The notes under the pieces: model-generated
Database searches by the model: none
The model's input: the letters and a program-made list of their open reading frames with translations, nothing else
What the model was told of the DNA's origin: nothing
Translations under genes and position numbers: made by a program
Assembly: GCA_938018055.1 (NCBI GenBank)
Contig: CALIKL010000019.1
Coordinates: 1-56,918 of the forward strand
Length of the DNA stretch: 56,918 bases
Reading direction: 5' to 3'
Origin: an uncultured bacterium
GTDB taxonomy: Bacteria; Bacteroidota; Rhodothermia; Rhodothermales; UBA10348
In this document: positions 9,585 through 18,224 of the stretch, piece by piece
Layout: each line of letters opens with the position of its first letter
Numbering within the stretch: the first letter of the stretch is position 1

Positions 9585-9598
9585 CTGTCCTGGGACAG
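9585..9598. promoter_or_regulatory. Short inverted repeat in the response-regulator leader
   Basis: CTGTCC-TG-GGACAG is a 6-bp-arm inverted repeat lying between the candidate promoter (9619-9650) and the response-regulator start at 9547. It could be an operator or a small leader hairpin. This is only a symmetry observation. Confidence 0.25.
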
Positions 9599-9618
9599 CC
9601 GTAATTTTCGAAGAGGAC

Positions 9619-9650
9619 CGAATATACTACAGTGTCTTCACATCCCGAAA
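9619..9650 (-). promoter_or_regulatory. Candidate promoter for the two-component operon
   Basis: On the minus strand the region reads TTTC, 20 bases, then TATATTCG. This matches the Bacteroidota-type -33/-7 pattern (TTTG, 19-20 bases, TAnnTTTG) and lies about 75 bp upstream of the regulator ATG. It is sequence resemblance only; no start site is known. Confidence 0.4.
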
Positions 9651-9789
9651 AGTTACCCACTCTTAGTTGTAGAATGGACGGGCTAAACAATGGGCTGCAC
9701 GGATATTGGAGCGGCTGAGTGCATCGCTCGGATTCGGAGTGCGGAGGGCCGACCCGACTCAGGGCACTTCCTGGTCAGGCACCTCCGAA

Positions 9790-10935
9790 TCAGGCCACGA
9801 TCCGAGGTACTCGATTTGAAAGAGCACAGACCGGGACGTACGTGATGGATCCGGAATGGTCTGCAACATCGAATGCCGTGGGTCCCGCAGCTCCGAACAA
9901 GAGTACCGGGTCTCCGACACGAATGTCTCCACGATCCGGTCCGATGTCCACCATGACCATGTCCATGCATACCGTGCCGACCATCGGAAAACGACGTGTT
10001 CCGATGCGGACGTCGCCAGAGCCAGACAAGTGACGGGAGACACCGTCAGCGTACCCGGCTCCTATCGTGGCAATCCATGTTTCGCGAGGAGCGCTCCACC
10101 GGGACCCGTACGAGATGGGCGTACCCGCCGGCACACGCTTCAGGGCGGTGATCCGGCTCACGACCTCCATAAGGGGCTGCAGACCGTCTGCAGGACGAGC
10201 GTGGCCCGGGAGATCGAGTAATCCATAGAGGGCAATGCCGACACGGATAATGTTATAGCGGGATGCATCGACCGATCGGGGATGGCAAAACACGGAGGCG
10301 CTTGCTGCCACATGCAGGGGCGCTGGAGCCCCGCCAATCCCATCAATGAAAGACTCAAATAATGTCAGTTGGCGGTCGGTAAAATCTGATTCGGGTTCAT
10401 CGGCACGAGCAAAATGTGTCCACACAGATCCCAGATCCAGGGAAGTCGATTGCTCAAGGGATCGCAGCAGTGATTCCGATTTTTCGGGGGACTGGCCAAG
10501 TCGGCCCATTCCCGTGTCCACCTTGAGGTGGCACCTTAATCGCCCTTTGGTGAGCAATGCAGCCTCCAGGGATGCTTGACTGTCAACCACCACATCTAGG
10601 CACGCTTCTGTTGCCGCATCAACCCAGTCTCTGCGCAGAGGAGCAAAGACCATGATGTTTGCTTCGATACCTTCGGCGCGCAGCGCCAGGGCCTCAGGTA
10701 CCGTTGCGACCCCGAGATGCTTAACACCCAGAGATTGTAGCTCGCGAGCGACGCTCAGGGCTCCGTGGCCATAAGCGTCAGCTTTAACCACTCCCATCAG
10801 GTCCAGGCCGGACGCTTTTTTCCGGATGGTAGCCACATTGCCCCGCAGCCGATCCATGTGGATGATCGCTTGGGTTGTAGCCAGGGAAGAGGTTGGCGGC
10901 AACGACGAGGAGGACGTTTTGGAAGAATGTATCAC
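9790..10935 (-). CDS. alr: Alanine racemase
   Basis: A 381-residue PLP enzyme interconverting L- and D-alanine for peptidoglycan. The N-terminal barrel carries the PLP lysine K51 in MGVVKADAYGHG. The C-terminal domain has the second catalytic base Y295 in IGAGYADGVSR, and GTVCMDMVMVDIG is the conserved strand near the end. Length is normal (about 370). The annotated start is a GTG at 10935, and the first conserved residues (AIIHMDRLRGNV) begin about residue 23, so the true start could be somewhat later. D-Ala-D-Ala ligase, the next enzyme in the pathway, is encoded 2.4 kb away on the other strand. Confidence 0.95.
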   Translation of the reverse strand: MIHSSKTSSSSLPPTSSLATTQAIIHMDRLRGNVATIRKKASGLDLMGVVKADAYGHGALSVARELQSLGVKHLGVATVPEALALRAEGIEANIMVFAPLRRDWVDAATEACLDVVVDSQASLEAALLTKGRLRCHLKVDTGMGRLGQSPEKSESLLRSLEQSTSLDLGSVWTHFARADEPESDFTDRQLTLFESFIDGIGGAPAPLHVAASASVFCHPRSVDASRYNIIRVGIALYGLLDLPGHARPADGLQPLMEVVSRITALKRVPAGTPISYGSRWSAPRETWIATIGAGYADGVSRHLSGSGDVRIGTRRFPMVGTVCMDMVMVDIGPDRGDIRVGDPVLLFGAAGPTAFDVADHSGSITYVPVCALSNRVPRIVA

Positions 10936-12121
10936 CGGATTCGCCGGAGGCTGAAGAAAGGGTAGCAGGCTGGAATAAACGGTCGACAGGTTGGATGACA
11001 GCCGTCACGATGGAATCTAGCGCCAGATACATCTGATTTCCACGCTTTTCAACGTGATGAGTATGCATGCGGCGGGTGGTCGTGCGTACCTTGGTTCCGT
11101 AATCGACCGGACGATGGCGTCTGGAAATCCGACCGCACTGTCACCAGCTTTGTCTGCGACCATGACCGTTCAAGCCACACCCGATCTGCTGATCAAAGGG
11201 GGAACCCTGCTCGACCCTGTCACCGGCTCCACGTCTCAATCTGATGTGCTGATCCGGGATGGAGTAATTACCGCGCTCGGAGAAGGCTTGTCAGCCGAGG
11301 CTGTCCCAGTCTACGATGCGACAGGGAAATACGTGTCGATGGGATGGATGGACATGCATGTGCACTTGCGTGAACCTGGCTTCGAGCACAAGGAAACCAT
11401 CCAGACGGGCTGTGCTGCTGCAGCCTTTGGAGGATTTACTGCCGTTGCTTGTATGCCCAACACCGATCCACCGATCCACACCCGTGATGTTGTGGAGTTC
11501 ATTATTGAGCGGGCAGGACCCACGCCAGTCGATGTGTATCCCATCGCGTGCGTTTCCAAACACCGTAAGGGAGAAAGTTTGGCCGAAATGGCCGATCTGG
11601 CCGAAGGTGGAGCCGTCGCATTTTCTGATGATGGCGACCCGGTTCAAGACACGGGATTGATGCGTCATGCGCTGGAGTACAGCCGCATGCTCAATAAACC
11701 GATCATCGGTCACGAGGAGGATTTGCCGCTGGGGCCGAAAGGCCACATGCACGAAGGAGAGGTATCGACTCGCCTTGGACTACCAGGCATCCCGACCATC
11801 TCGGAAGAGATCATGATTGCACGGGACATCCTTTTGGCTGAGTACACGGGCGGACACGTCCACATCGCTCATATTTCAACAGCCAATGCGGTCGATCAAG
11901 TGCGTCTGGCGAAGGCCAAGGGCATCCACGTAACGACCGAAGTGTGTACCCACCATTTCACGCTCACGGATAAGGCGGTCGAGGACATGGACTTCGACAC
12001 CCACACCAAGATGCATCCGCCGCTTCGTACCCAAACCGACATCGATGCCATCAAGGTGGGGCTCAAAGACGGGACGATTGATGCCATTTGCACGGATCAT
12101 GCTCCCCACGCCTCCTTCGAG

Positions 12122-12128
12122 AAGGAGG
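12122..12128 (+). promoter_or_regulatory. Shine-Dalgarno-like AAGGAGG before the pyrC restart GTG
   Basis: AAGGAGG lies 8 nt upstream of GTG 12137, the codon immediately following the in-frame TAG of dihydroorotase. Position and spacing are ideal for reinitiation. The same bases encode Lys-Glu-Val of a conserved segment, and most genes here lack Shine-Dalgarno sequences, so the match may be coincidental. Confidence 0.35.
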
Positions 12129-12136
12129 TAGAATAG

Positions 12137-12457
12137 GTGGCCGCTCCGTTTGGCATTCTGGGCCTTGAAACGGCTTGGGGTCTGACCGGACGCGAGTTGA
12201 TCGACCCCGGTGTACTCAGCATGCAGGAAGCCGTGCATAAAGTGACGGTAGCACCCCGGGAGATCTTGCACATACCGATTCCGGCGCTGGCCGAAGGGCA
12301 GCCGGCGAACCTGACCATTTTCGATGCCACGACTGAGTGGACCTTCGAGAAAAAGGATATCCACTCCAAGAGCGTGAACACGCCTTTCGTAGGAGAGAGG
12401 ATGGTTGGGAAGGCCTGGGCGACCTACAACAAAGGACAGTTGGTAGACAACGCCTGA
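12137..12457 (+). CDS. C-terminal part of dihydroorotase, possible separately translated fragment
   Basis: If translation restarts at the GTG directly after the TAG, a 106-residue polypeptide results, starting with the conserved AAPFGILGLETAWGL segment. It contains the last part of the TIM barrel and the small beta domain (NLTIFDATTEWTFEKKD) with the usual C-terminal strand pair. It has no catalytic metal ligands, so it could only function by associating with the N-terminal 324-residue fragment. The next gene is convergent and its stop begins 2 bp beyond this one. Whether the fragment is made is unknown; readthrough or a sequence error are alternatives. Confidence 0.5.
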   Translation: MAAPFGILGLETAWGLTGRELIDPGVLSMQEAVHKVTVAPREILHIPIPALAEGQPANLTIFDATTEWTFEKKDIHSKSVNTPFVGERMVGKAWATYNKGQLVDNA

Positions 12458-12459
12458 GG

Positions 12460-13161
12460 TCAGTTTCCGCGCTCAAGTCGCCGTCCAAGAGACGAGGGAA
12501 GCCCTTCCTCCCGGATGCGCTGCCGTGCGCGATCTACGTTGTACGGGACACGCTTCAGGTCGAAGTGGTAGGTGTCCATGTCAAAGATGCCGTAGCACGC
12601 GCGAGGATCCCCGTCGCGAGGCTGTCCTACGCTGCCGGTATTGATGATGAAGCGGTGACCAGCGCGCGGCCGCAAGACGCCGAGCGTTTCGGAGAGAACG
12701 CCGGGCAAGTGCGTGTGCCCCACGAAGCATACATCCGTGTCAAAGTGCTTGAACTGCTCCTGAGCCAGGAAAAAGGATTCGATACGCATCCAGCGTTCTG
12801 GAAACTGGGGAGACGCATGAGCCAAGGTTACCTCATGGCTGACGGTTTTGAGAGGAAGCCCAGCGAGCCACGCCAGATCTTCGTCATCCAGTAGGTCGGC
12901 ATTGTGCTCAGCAGCTACCTGTCCGTGAGCCGGTAGCATCTCGATGCCTTCGCCTGTTGCCACGGCCAGATCGTGATTTCCCAAAACGACCGCGTCACTC
13001 CACTCACGCACGAGCTTCACACACGCCAGTGGATCTGCTCCATATCCCACCACATCACCCAGGCAGAGTACAGCGTCTGGTTTTTCCTTTTGCAGGTCAA
13101 CCAGCACCGCCTCCAGAGCGGGGAGATTGGAGTGTATGTCAGAAATGAGGGCGAGACGCAC
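12460..13161 (-). CDS. YfcE/MJ0936-type metallophosphoesterase
   Basis: A 233-residue calcineurin-like phosphoesterase, starting at GTG 13161 (VRLALISDIHSNLPAL). Motifs are in the expected order: DIHSN, GDVVGYG, GNHD, a later His (LAHASPQ), and GHTHLP. These make the two-metal site of phosphodiesterases and phosphatases acting on small phosphoesters or nucleotides. It is cytoplasmic. The open frame extends upstream to 13362, but that part has no family similarity and overlaps the divergent ddl gene. Substrate is unknown. It is convergent with pyrC, with 2 bp between the stops. Confidence 0.88.
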   Translation of the reverse strand: MRLALISDIHSNLPALEAVLVDLQKEKPDAVLCLGDVVGYGADPLACVKLVREWSDAVVLGNHDLAVATGEGIEMLPAHGQVAAEHNADLLDDEDLAWLAGLPLKTVSHEVTLAHASPQFPERWMRIESFFLAQEQFKHFDTDVCFVGHTHLPGVLSETLGVLRPRAGHRFIINTGSVGQPRDGDPRACYGIFDMDTYHFDLKRVPYNVDRARQRIREEGLPSSLGRRLERGN

Positions 13162-13319
13162 GGTGTGGCGGGTTGGATGAAGTGGCCGAGGACGGCGGAT
13201 CAACGCCGAAAGGCGCACGAAGATCGCGGGGACAGGAACGTAAAGCAACCAAGGATCACGCGAGAGCAGGTATCCCATGCTCCGCTTTGTATTTTCGGGC
13301 AGATAAAGAATCCAACCTG

Positions 13320-14528
13320 ATGCATCGATATCCCGTCGCCGTTTTCTTTGGAGGTCCGTCACCCGAACATGAGGTGTCGGTCATAACCGGGCTGCAGGCC
13401 GTTTCTGCCCTCAAAGAACGAGGGCATGATGTGCTTCCGGTATATGTGTCAAAGGGTGGCCGCTGGTATGTGGGTTCGGGATTGGATGATATCGCGCGTT
13501 TCAAGGACCTTGCAGCATTGGAGCGATCGGCCACCGAAATGGCTCTGGCTCCGGGCCCGGGAAGATCCCTGCGGCTGGTTCCACTGGATCAGCCGATCGT
13601 CGGTCGCAAGGAGGGCATCCTGGTTGACGCCGTCTTACTTGCCTTCCACGGGGGAGCCGGAGAGAACGGCGGAGTACAGGGGCTCTGTGAAAGCATGGGG
13701 GTTCCGTACACCGGTTCCGGAGTGATGGCCTCGTCCGTTGGAATGGACAAAGTACGCGCCAAGGTACTCTGCCAGGCAGCTGACATCCCCGTGGTCGACT
13801 GGGTCGAAATCACCGAAGAAGACTGGTTGGGAGAGGAAGACGCCCGTCTGGATGCCGTGGTTGAATCGTTGGGCTTTCCAGCCATCGTAAAACCGGTACA
13901 TCTGGGGTCATCCATCGGTATAGGACGGGTCACGGACCGCGATGAGCTGGAATCGGCCATAGAGGAAGCATTCCGCTACGATGCATCCGTGATGGTAGAG
14001 CGGTGCGTGAGCAATCTCCGGGAAATCAATTGTTCGGTTTTGGGCACTGCGGGTAATCGACGTATTTCGGTGCTCGAAGAACCTGTAGCGGGAGACGGCA
14101 CGCTGTCTTTCGAAGACAAATACCTACGCGGCTCTGGTGGTAAGGGCACCAAGGGAGGGGTGGAAGCCGGGATGGCATCGCTCGACCGTATCATTCCGGC
14201 CCCGGTTTCCGGACAAGTCACTAAGCACATTACTGATTTGGCCGGACGCATTTTTGATGCGTTGGACGCAAGCGGTGTCGCCCGGATCGATTTCCTCATG
14301 GATGATGTCACCCATGACGTCTGGTTCAATGAAATCAACACCATTCCGGGCTCGCTGTCGTTCTACTTGTGGGAGCCCACAGGCGTCCCGTTCGGCGAGT
14401 TGCTGGAACAGCTTCTGGAACTGGCAGTCGAGCGCTTCGAGACCCGTAGTCGTCGTGTCAGAACGTTCGAGACCAACCTGCTGGATACCCGCGCGGCAGG
14501 TGGGTTGAAGGGAAAATTGGGATCCTAG
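13320..14528 (+). CDS. ddl: D-alanine--D-alanine ligase
   Basis: A 402-residue ATP-grasp enzyme joining two D-alanines for peptidoglycan precursors. The start at 13320 gives the typical beginning VAVFFGGPSPEHEVSVITG. Further features are AFHGGAGENGGVQGLCE, YTGSGVMASSVGMDK, the ATP-grasp lysine in FPAIVKPVHLGSSIGIG, and the metal-binding end ARIDFLMDD and FNEINTIPGSLSFYLWEPTG. It is somewhat longer than the usual 310-370, with extra residues in the first third. It is divergent from the phosphoesterase and convergent with psuG, sharing the 4-bp CTAG so that each strand reads TAG. It pairs functionally with alr at 9790-10935. Confidence 0.96.
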   Translation: MHRYPVAVFFGGPSPEHEVSVITGLQAVSALKERGHDVLPVYVSKGGRWYVGSGLDDIARFKDLAALERSATEMALAPGPGRSLRLVPLDQPIVGRKEGILVDAVLLAFHGGAGENGGVQGLCESMGVPYTGSGVMASSVGMDKVRAKVLCQAADIPVVDWVEITEEDWLGEEDARLDAVVESLGFPAIVKPVHLGSSIGIGRVTDRDELESAIEEAFRYDASVMVERCVSNLREINCSVLGTAGNRRISVLEEPVAGDGTLSFEDKYLRGSGGKGTKGGVEAGMASLDRIIPAPVSGQVTKHITDLAGRIFDALDASGVARIDFLMDDVTHDVWFNEINTIPGSLSFYLWEPTGVPFGELLEQLLELAVERFETRSRRVRTFETNLLDTRAAGGLKGKLGS

Positions 14529-15451
14529 AGCGCGACAGCGATCCGGGCTGCCAACTCCGCATTTTGCTCCAGCAGGGCCACATTGGCCGTCAGTGCTCCA
14601 TCTCCTAGTTGCTTTCGTACCTGATCGAGCAAGAAGGGAGTCACCTCGTAGGGCCGGAGTTCTTGGGCCTCAGGCGAAGTCAGCGCGGCTGAAACAACCC
14701 GCTGGACATCAACCATGGAAAGCGCAAAGGTCTCGGGTACCGCGGCCGTAACGAGAATGGCTTGGGGCAGCTTCAGATCATCCCGTGCACGAATTACGTC
14801 GGCCACATCGTCAATTCGATCGCATCGGACATCGACTGCAAAAGGGGACTCTTCACAGTAGAAAGCGGGCATGACATCGGTCTTCCATCCGACTACGGTG
14901 ACGCCAAGCGTCTCCAGCCGTTCTCTCGTCGCCTCCAGATGCAGAATGGCTTTGGGACCAGCACAGACGACCGTAACGGGGCAACGAGCCAACTCGGTCA
15001 GGTCAGCACTCTCGTCCCACAAAGGACGCCCATCCGCTCCTTGATGCACGCCCCCGATCCCTCCTGTGGCCATGACCCGGATGCCGGCTTGATGCGCCAA
15101 ACGGATGGTCGCTGCCACGGTTGTTGCACCACTGCCTCCCTTGGCAACTATACCTGGCAAGTTTCGGAGGCTGACTTTTTCCATGCCTTCGTCAGTACAA
15201 AAACGCTCCAGGTCGTTCGGGGAGCACTGGGTGACGACCCTTCCATCCAAGATGCCCACGGTCCTGGGTTCCGCTCCTTGAGCTGCGACAATGGACTCCA
15301 GGGATCGGGCCAGCTGCAGGTTGGCCGGCCACGGAAGCCCATGGGACAAGACCGTGGTTTCGAGAGCGACGGCGTGCATGAATACCGGAAGCTGTTTGGA
15401 CAGACAAGGAGGGAAGAATCGAGCGAGGCGGCAACCTACGAAAGGAGGCAT
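14525..15451 (-). CDS. psuG: Pseudouridine-5'-phosphate glycosidase
   Basis: A 308-residue cytoplasmic enzyme that splits pseudouridine 5'-phosphate into uracil and ribose 5-phosphate, reversibly. Visible residues match the known E. coli active site: E31 (ALETTVLSHG), K92 (EKVSLRNLPG), H136 (GGIGGVHQGA), D150 (DESADLTEL) and the Schiff-base lysine K167 (VCAGPKAIL). That E31 falls at the same number as in E. coli supports the long start at 15451; an ATG at 15379 would leave only six residues before it. No pseudouridine kinase gene (psuK) is adjacent. Uracil phosphoribosyltransferase (upp) elsewhere in the window could use the uracil released. Confidence 0.94.
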   Translation of the reverse strand: MPPFVGCRLARFFPPCLSKQLPVFMHAVALETTVLSHGLPWPANLQLARSLESIVAAQGAEPRTVGILDGRVVTQCSPNDLERFCTDEGMEKVSLRNLPGIVAKGGSGATTVAATIRLAHQAGIRVMATGGIGGVHQGADGRPLWDESADLTELARCPVTVVCAGPKAILHLEATRERLETLGVTVVGWKTDVMPAFYCEESPFAVDVRCDRIDDVADVIRARDDLKLPQAILVTAAVPETFALSMVDVQRVVSAALTSPEAQELRPYEVTPFLLDQVRKQLGDGALTANVALLEQNAELAARIAVAL

Positions 15452-15459
15452 CGTTCGTC

Positions 15460-16470
15460 ATGAAAGTAACCTTGCCCGATTCGAGTATCATGGCCAAAAT
15501 GCATCGCGTGTTTTTTCGTTTTCCTGTTTTCGTTTTGATTCCGCTTTGGCTGGTCGCCTCAGCTTGTGGGCAATCATCCACGGCGGAAGACGATACAGAG
15601 CTGGCATCCCTTTCCATTGATGGCGAGCGATTGATTCAGCATGTCGAAATACTTTCTTCTGACGAGTACCGTGGGAGGAAGGCTGGAACAGAGGGAGGTC
15701 AGATGGCGATGGCCTATGTGGAAGCTGCCTACGATGAGCTGGGGATTTTTCCGGTGTGTGGTGACACCTTCCGGCAGCCATTCTCCTTTGAAGGAAGAAA
15801 TGGAACCGTTGATGCAGTGAACCTGATCGCACATATTCCAGGGACAGCGGGGGAGGGCGCCATCGTTCTGACAGCCCATTATGACCATCTTGGCGTTTTC
15901 AATGATGACATTTATAACGGTGCCGACGACAACGCATCGGGTGTTGCGGGCCTGTTGGAGGTTGCTCGCGCCGTTCAGTCAGCACCGCTGACCCATGATC
16001 TGATTCTGGCGGCCTTGGATGCGGAGGAGACCGGTCTTCTCGGGGCACGACACCTTGTGGGTTCGGATTGCTTTGACGATCTCGACGTGCGCCTAAATGT
16101 GAATCTGGATATGATCAGTCGCAACAAGGCCGGAGAGTTGTACGCAAGCGGTACTTATCACTATCCCTTCCTCAAGCCCGTTCTGGAAAACGTGGAAACA
16201 AGGGAAAACTTGACGCTGCTTTTTGGGCATGACGAACCTGGGTCGACCCTCATGGACTGGAGCAATTCCTCGGATCATGCGCCATTCCATGCCGCGGGAA
16301 TTCCGTTCGTTTATTTTGGCGTGGAGGATCACGAGGGGTACCACACGCCGGAGGACGTCTTCGAAGACATCACGCCTGCGTTTTTTCAGTCGGCCGCCGA
16401 CTTTGTACATAAGGCACTGAGGTCGTTGGACGAAGCTATTCCGGGATTCCCCCCTGCGTCCAGCGATTGA
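15460..16470 (+). CDS. M28-family zinc peptidase, lipoprotein
   Basis: A 336-residue aminopeptidase-like metalloenzyme, probably anchored in the envelope: a hydrophobic N-terminus ends in lipobox VASAC at about residue 30. The co-catalytic zinc ligands appear in family order: LTAHYDHLG (His), NGADDNASG (bridging Asp), DAEETGLLG (catalytic and ligand Glu), NLDMISRN (Asp) and YHTPEDVFEDI (His). It likely releases N-terminal residues from peptides outside the cytoplasm. An AAAGGAGG lies 11 nt before the ATG at 15460; a second ATG at 15490 gives a tidier signal peptide. Its start is 8 bp from the divergent psuG start. The MOSC gene follows after 6 bp, probably in the same operon. Confidence 0.93.
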   Translation: MKVTLPDSSIMAKMHRVFFRFPVFVLIPLWLVASACGQSSTAEDDTELASLSIDGERLIQHVEILSSDEYRGRKAGTEGGQMAMAYVEAAYDELGIFPVCGDTFRQPFSFEGRNGTVDAVNLIAHIPGTAGEGAIVLTAHYDHLGVFNDDIYNGADDNASGVAGLLEVARAVQSAPLTHDLILAALDAEETGLLGARHLVGSDCFDDLDVRLNVNLDMISRNKAGELYASGTYHYPFLKPVLENVETRENLTLLFGHDEPGSTLMDWSNSSDHAPFHAAGIPFVYFGVEDHEGYHTPEDVFEDITPAFFQSAADFVHKALRSLDEAIPGFPPASSD

Positions 16471-16476
16471 TTCGGG

Positions 16477-17301
16477 ATGACTCAAGAAGCGCCATTCATT
16501 GATCGGCTGTTCGTTTATCCTGTCAAAGGGCTGGCCGGCCTCGAGCGGTCCGAGGCCGCAATCACTCCCTTCGGCCTGGAGGGAGATCGCCGCTACATGC
16601 TCATCGATCCCGCAGGGCGATTCATGACTCAGCGCCTGACACCCGAGTTGACGCAATTTCAGGTGCAGGCATCGGGCCCTGAACAAGTGACCATTTCGAT
16701 GGCGGGGCATGGAACGCTTGCATTGCCACTTGATGACGGAGTAGCGACTTCCTCCATGGGGGAGACCCAGCGTGTGCAGATTTGGGACGACGTTTTGCAA
16801 GCTGCCGTGGGAAATGACGAAGCCGACGCATTTTTTTCGGACGCTCTCGGAAGGTCTGTGCGTTTGGCCTGGATGCCTCCGAATGCGGAACGAGAGGCTG
16901 ATCCTGCCTTTGCCCCACGCAGTGAGCGAGTCAGTTTTGCGGACGGATTTCCCATTCTGGTTCTCGGAAATGCTTCGATCGCCGAATTGAATGAGCGACT
17001 GGAGATACCCGTCCCTGCGAATAGATTTCGCGCCAACGTACTGATTGGAGGAAGCCAACCCTGGATTGAAGACCAGTGGAAGACCATCAGGACCGAAGAC
17101 GCCTCGTTGGACCTCGTGAAGCCGTGCGCGCGCTGTGTTGTAATTACGACAGACCAGGAATCAGGCGAACGGTCCAAGGAGCCAACGGCAACCCTGTCCA
17201 CATATCGAGTAAGGGAGGGCAAAGTTATGGTAGGAGTGAATGCTGTGGCCCATCCTGAAGGTGGCGTACTTCGATCTGGCCAGCGTATTGACGCTGCATA
17301 G
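16477..17301 (+). CDS. MOSC domain protein with N-terminal beta barrel
   Basis: A 274-residue YcbX/mARC-like protein. The N-terminal MOSC_N barrel starts with LFVYPVKGLAGLE (about 11-23) and has PFGLEGDRRYMLID. The C-terminal MOSC domain carries the conserved NRFRANVLIGG and the cofactor-region cysteine in LVKPCARC. Such proteins bind molybdenum cofactor and reduce N-hydroxylated compounds, or act in sulfur transfer. The YcbX-like 2Fe-2S ferredoxin domain is absent, so a separate electron donor would be needed. It follows the M28 peptidase by 6 bp. Confidence 0.9.
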   Translation: MTQEAPFIDRLFVYPVKGLAGLERSEAAITPFGLEGDRRYMLIDPAGRFMTQRLTPELTQFQVQASGPEQVTISMAGHGTLALPLDDGVATSSMGETQRVQIWDDVLQAAVGNDEADAFFSDALGRSVRLAWMPPNAEREADPAFAPRSERVSFADGFPILVLGNASIAELNERLEIPVPANRFRANVLIGGSQPWIEDQWKTIRTEDASLDLVKPCARCVVITTDQESGERSKEPTATLSTYRVREGKVMVGVNAVAHPEGGVLRSGQRIDAA

Positions 17302-17567
17302 CCGTTATACCGCAGCCATTCATCGACAAAAGGCCTTTCCTGATTGCATTCCAATTACGTTATTGCGTAGGCAGATGTCCGTGAAGCATCTGAAAATCCG
17401 TTATTGCACTTGGGAATGATGGATTTGGTGACCACTGTATTCAGGCCATTCACTGGGTCCAGAGTCGGTTCGATCCAGATTCCATCCAGTCAGGCGAGGT
17501 ATCACTTTCCGAGACTCCGAACTCTTCTTTTACCGGGCAACTTGGCGCCATTCAACATGGAGGCCTC
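17302..17567. other. Intergenic region before the HNH gene
   Basis: About 265 bp with no convincing ORF, tRNA or strong hairpin. It presumably holds the promoter of the HNH gene. I could not pick a single promoter candidate. Confidence 0.4.
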
Positions 17568-18098
17568 ATGTCAGTTGAACCTGCGTATTCCAGCGCCCTT
17601 TCCGGGCACGTCCTGGTTCTGAATCAAGATTACCAGGCACTCACCATAACGAGCGTCCAGCGCGCCACGATTCTGGTTCTGTTGCAAAAGGCTGAACTCG
17701 TGGAAGCAGCGGCCAAGCGATTCATCCGTAGTCCGAATCGCAAGTTGCCGTGGCCCAGCATCGTACGACTCAAGCAGTACGTGCGGGTGCCCTACAAGCG
17801 TGTCCTGTTGACTCGAAAGAATGTCATCCGAAGAGATGGTAATTCGTGTCAATATTGTGGTTCGAATGATCGTATTACCATTGATCATGTGATGCCACGT
17901 TCAAGAGGGGGCAAGGACTCTTGGACCAATCTTGTTGCCGCCTGTGTCCCATGTAACAATCGAAAGGGAAACAAGACACCGGAAGAAGCGGACATGGTCC
18001 TCGCCCGAAAGCCGTTTCGGCCGAGCTATGTGATGTACATCCGGGACTTTGTTGGGTCGCTGGAATCCACGTGGAAGCCGTACCTGTTTCTCTCCTGA
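17568..18098 (+). CDS. HNH endonuclease
   Basis: A 176-residue HNH nuclease of a widespread chromosomal type found singly in Bacteroidota, Cyanobacteria and others. The fold signature is CQYCG (C94, C97) and ACVPCN (C126, C129), a structural zinc site, around the catalytic ITIDHVMPRSRGG with H107 and the N130/N131-x-K end. The N-terminal 80 residues (LVLNQDYQALTITSVQRA) are the usual extension of this subfamily. Its physiological target is unknown; it is not associated here with a methyltransferase, phage or mobile element. GGAGG precedes the ATG by only 4 nt. Confidence 0.92.
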   Translation: MSVEPAYSSALSGHVLVLNQDYQALTITSVQRATILVLLQKAELVEAAAKRFIRSPNRKLPWPSIVRLKQYVRVPYKRVLLTRKNVIRRDGNSCQYCGSNDRITIDHVMPRSRGGKDSWTNLVAACVPCNNRKGNKTPEEADMVLARKPFRPSYVMYIRDFVGSLESTWKPYLFLS

Positions 18099-18224
18099 CG
18101 GTATCGCCGGGTCAACCGTGCACAGGAGTCATCCAGATTGGCGTCATTTTCATGACGCAATGGAATCCCGTGCCCGGTCCTCCGGTACCAGCGCTTCATC
18201 GACACGGGTCTTCCTTTTTCTGGT

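Larger units (their letters stand above)
11162..12457 (+). pseudogene. pyrC: Dihydroorotase interrupted by an in-frame TAG
   Basis: Encodes a class I-type dihydroorotase, which cyclises carbamoyl-aspartate to dihydroorotate in pyrimidine synthesis. From the ATG at 11162 (MTVQATPDLLIKGG) the frame runs 324 codons to TAG at 12134-12136 and then continues in the same frame to TGA at 12455-12457, giving a normal family length of about 431. Metal-binding HVHLREPG (H66, H68) and the catalytic-Asp motif CTDHAPHA (D312) lie before the stop. The final barrel segment (APFGILGLETA) and closing domain (LTIFDATTEW) lie after it. The stop falls inside the conserved EKEVE-x-xAPFG segment. Several neighbours end in TAG normally (metB, ddl, MOSC gene), so general recoding is unlikely. 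It could be a sequencing error, a null allele, or a split gene restarted at GTG 12137. Confidence 0.85.

Noticed and set aside
11162-12457. TAG recoding (e.g. pyrrolysine) as explanation for the pyrC stop
   Set aside because: TAG ends several other intact genes here (TPR lipoprotein, metB, ddl, MOSC gene), and no recoding machinery is in the window.
13162-13362. N-terminal extension of the metallophosphoesterase
   Set aside because: The extra 67 residues have no family similarity and would overlap the divergent ddl start; GTG 13161 gives the typical beginning.
16093-17058. Open frame of about 320 codons on the minus strand
   Set aside because: Antisense to the M28 peptidase and MOSC genes, which are clear family members.
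17568-18098. HNH nuclease as part of a restriction, phage or homing system
   Set aside because: It has the chromosomal single-gene form, and no methyltransferase, phage or intron signs are adjacent.
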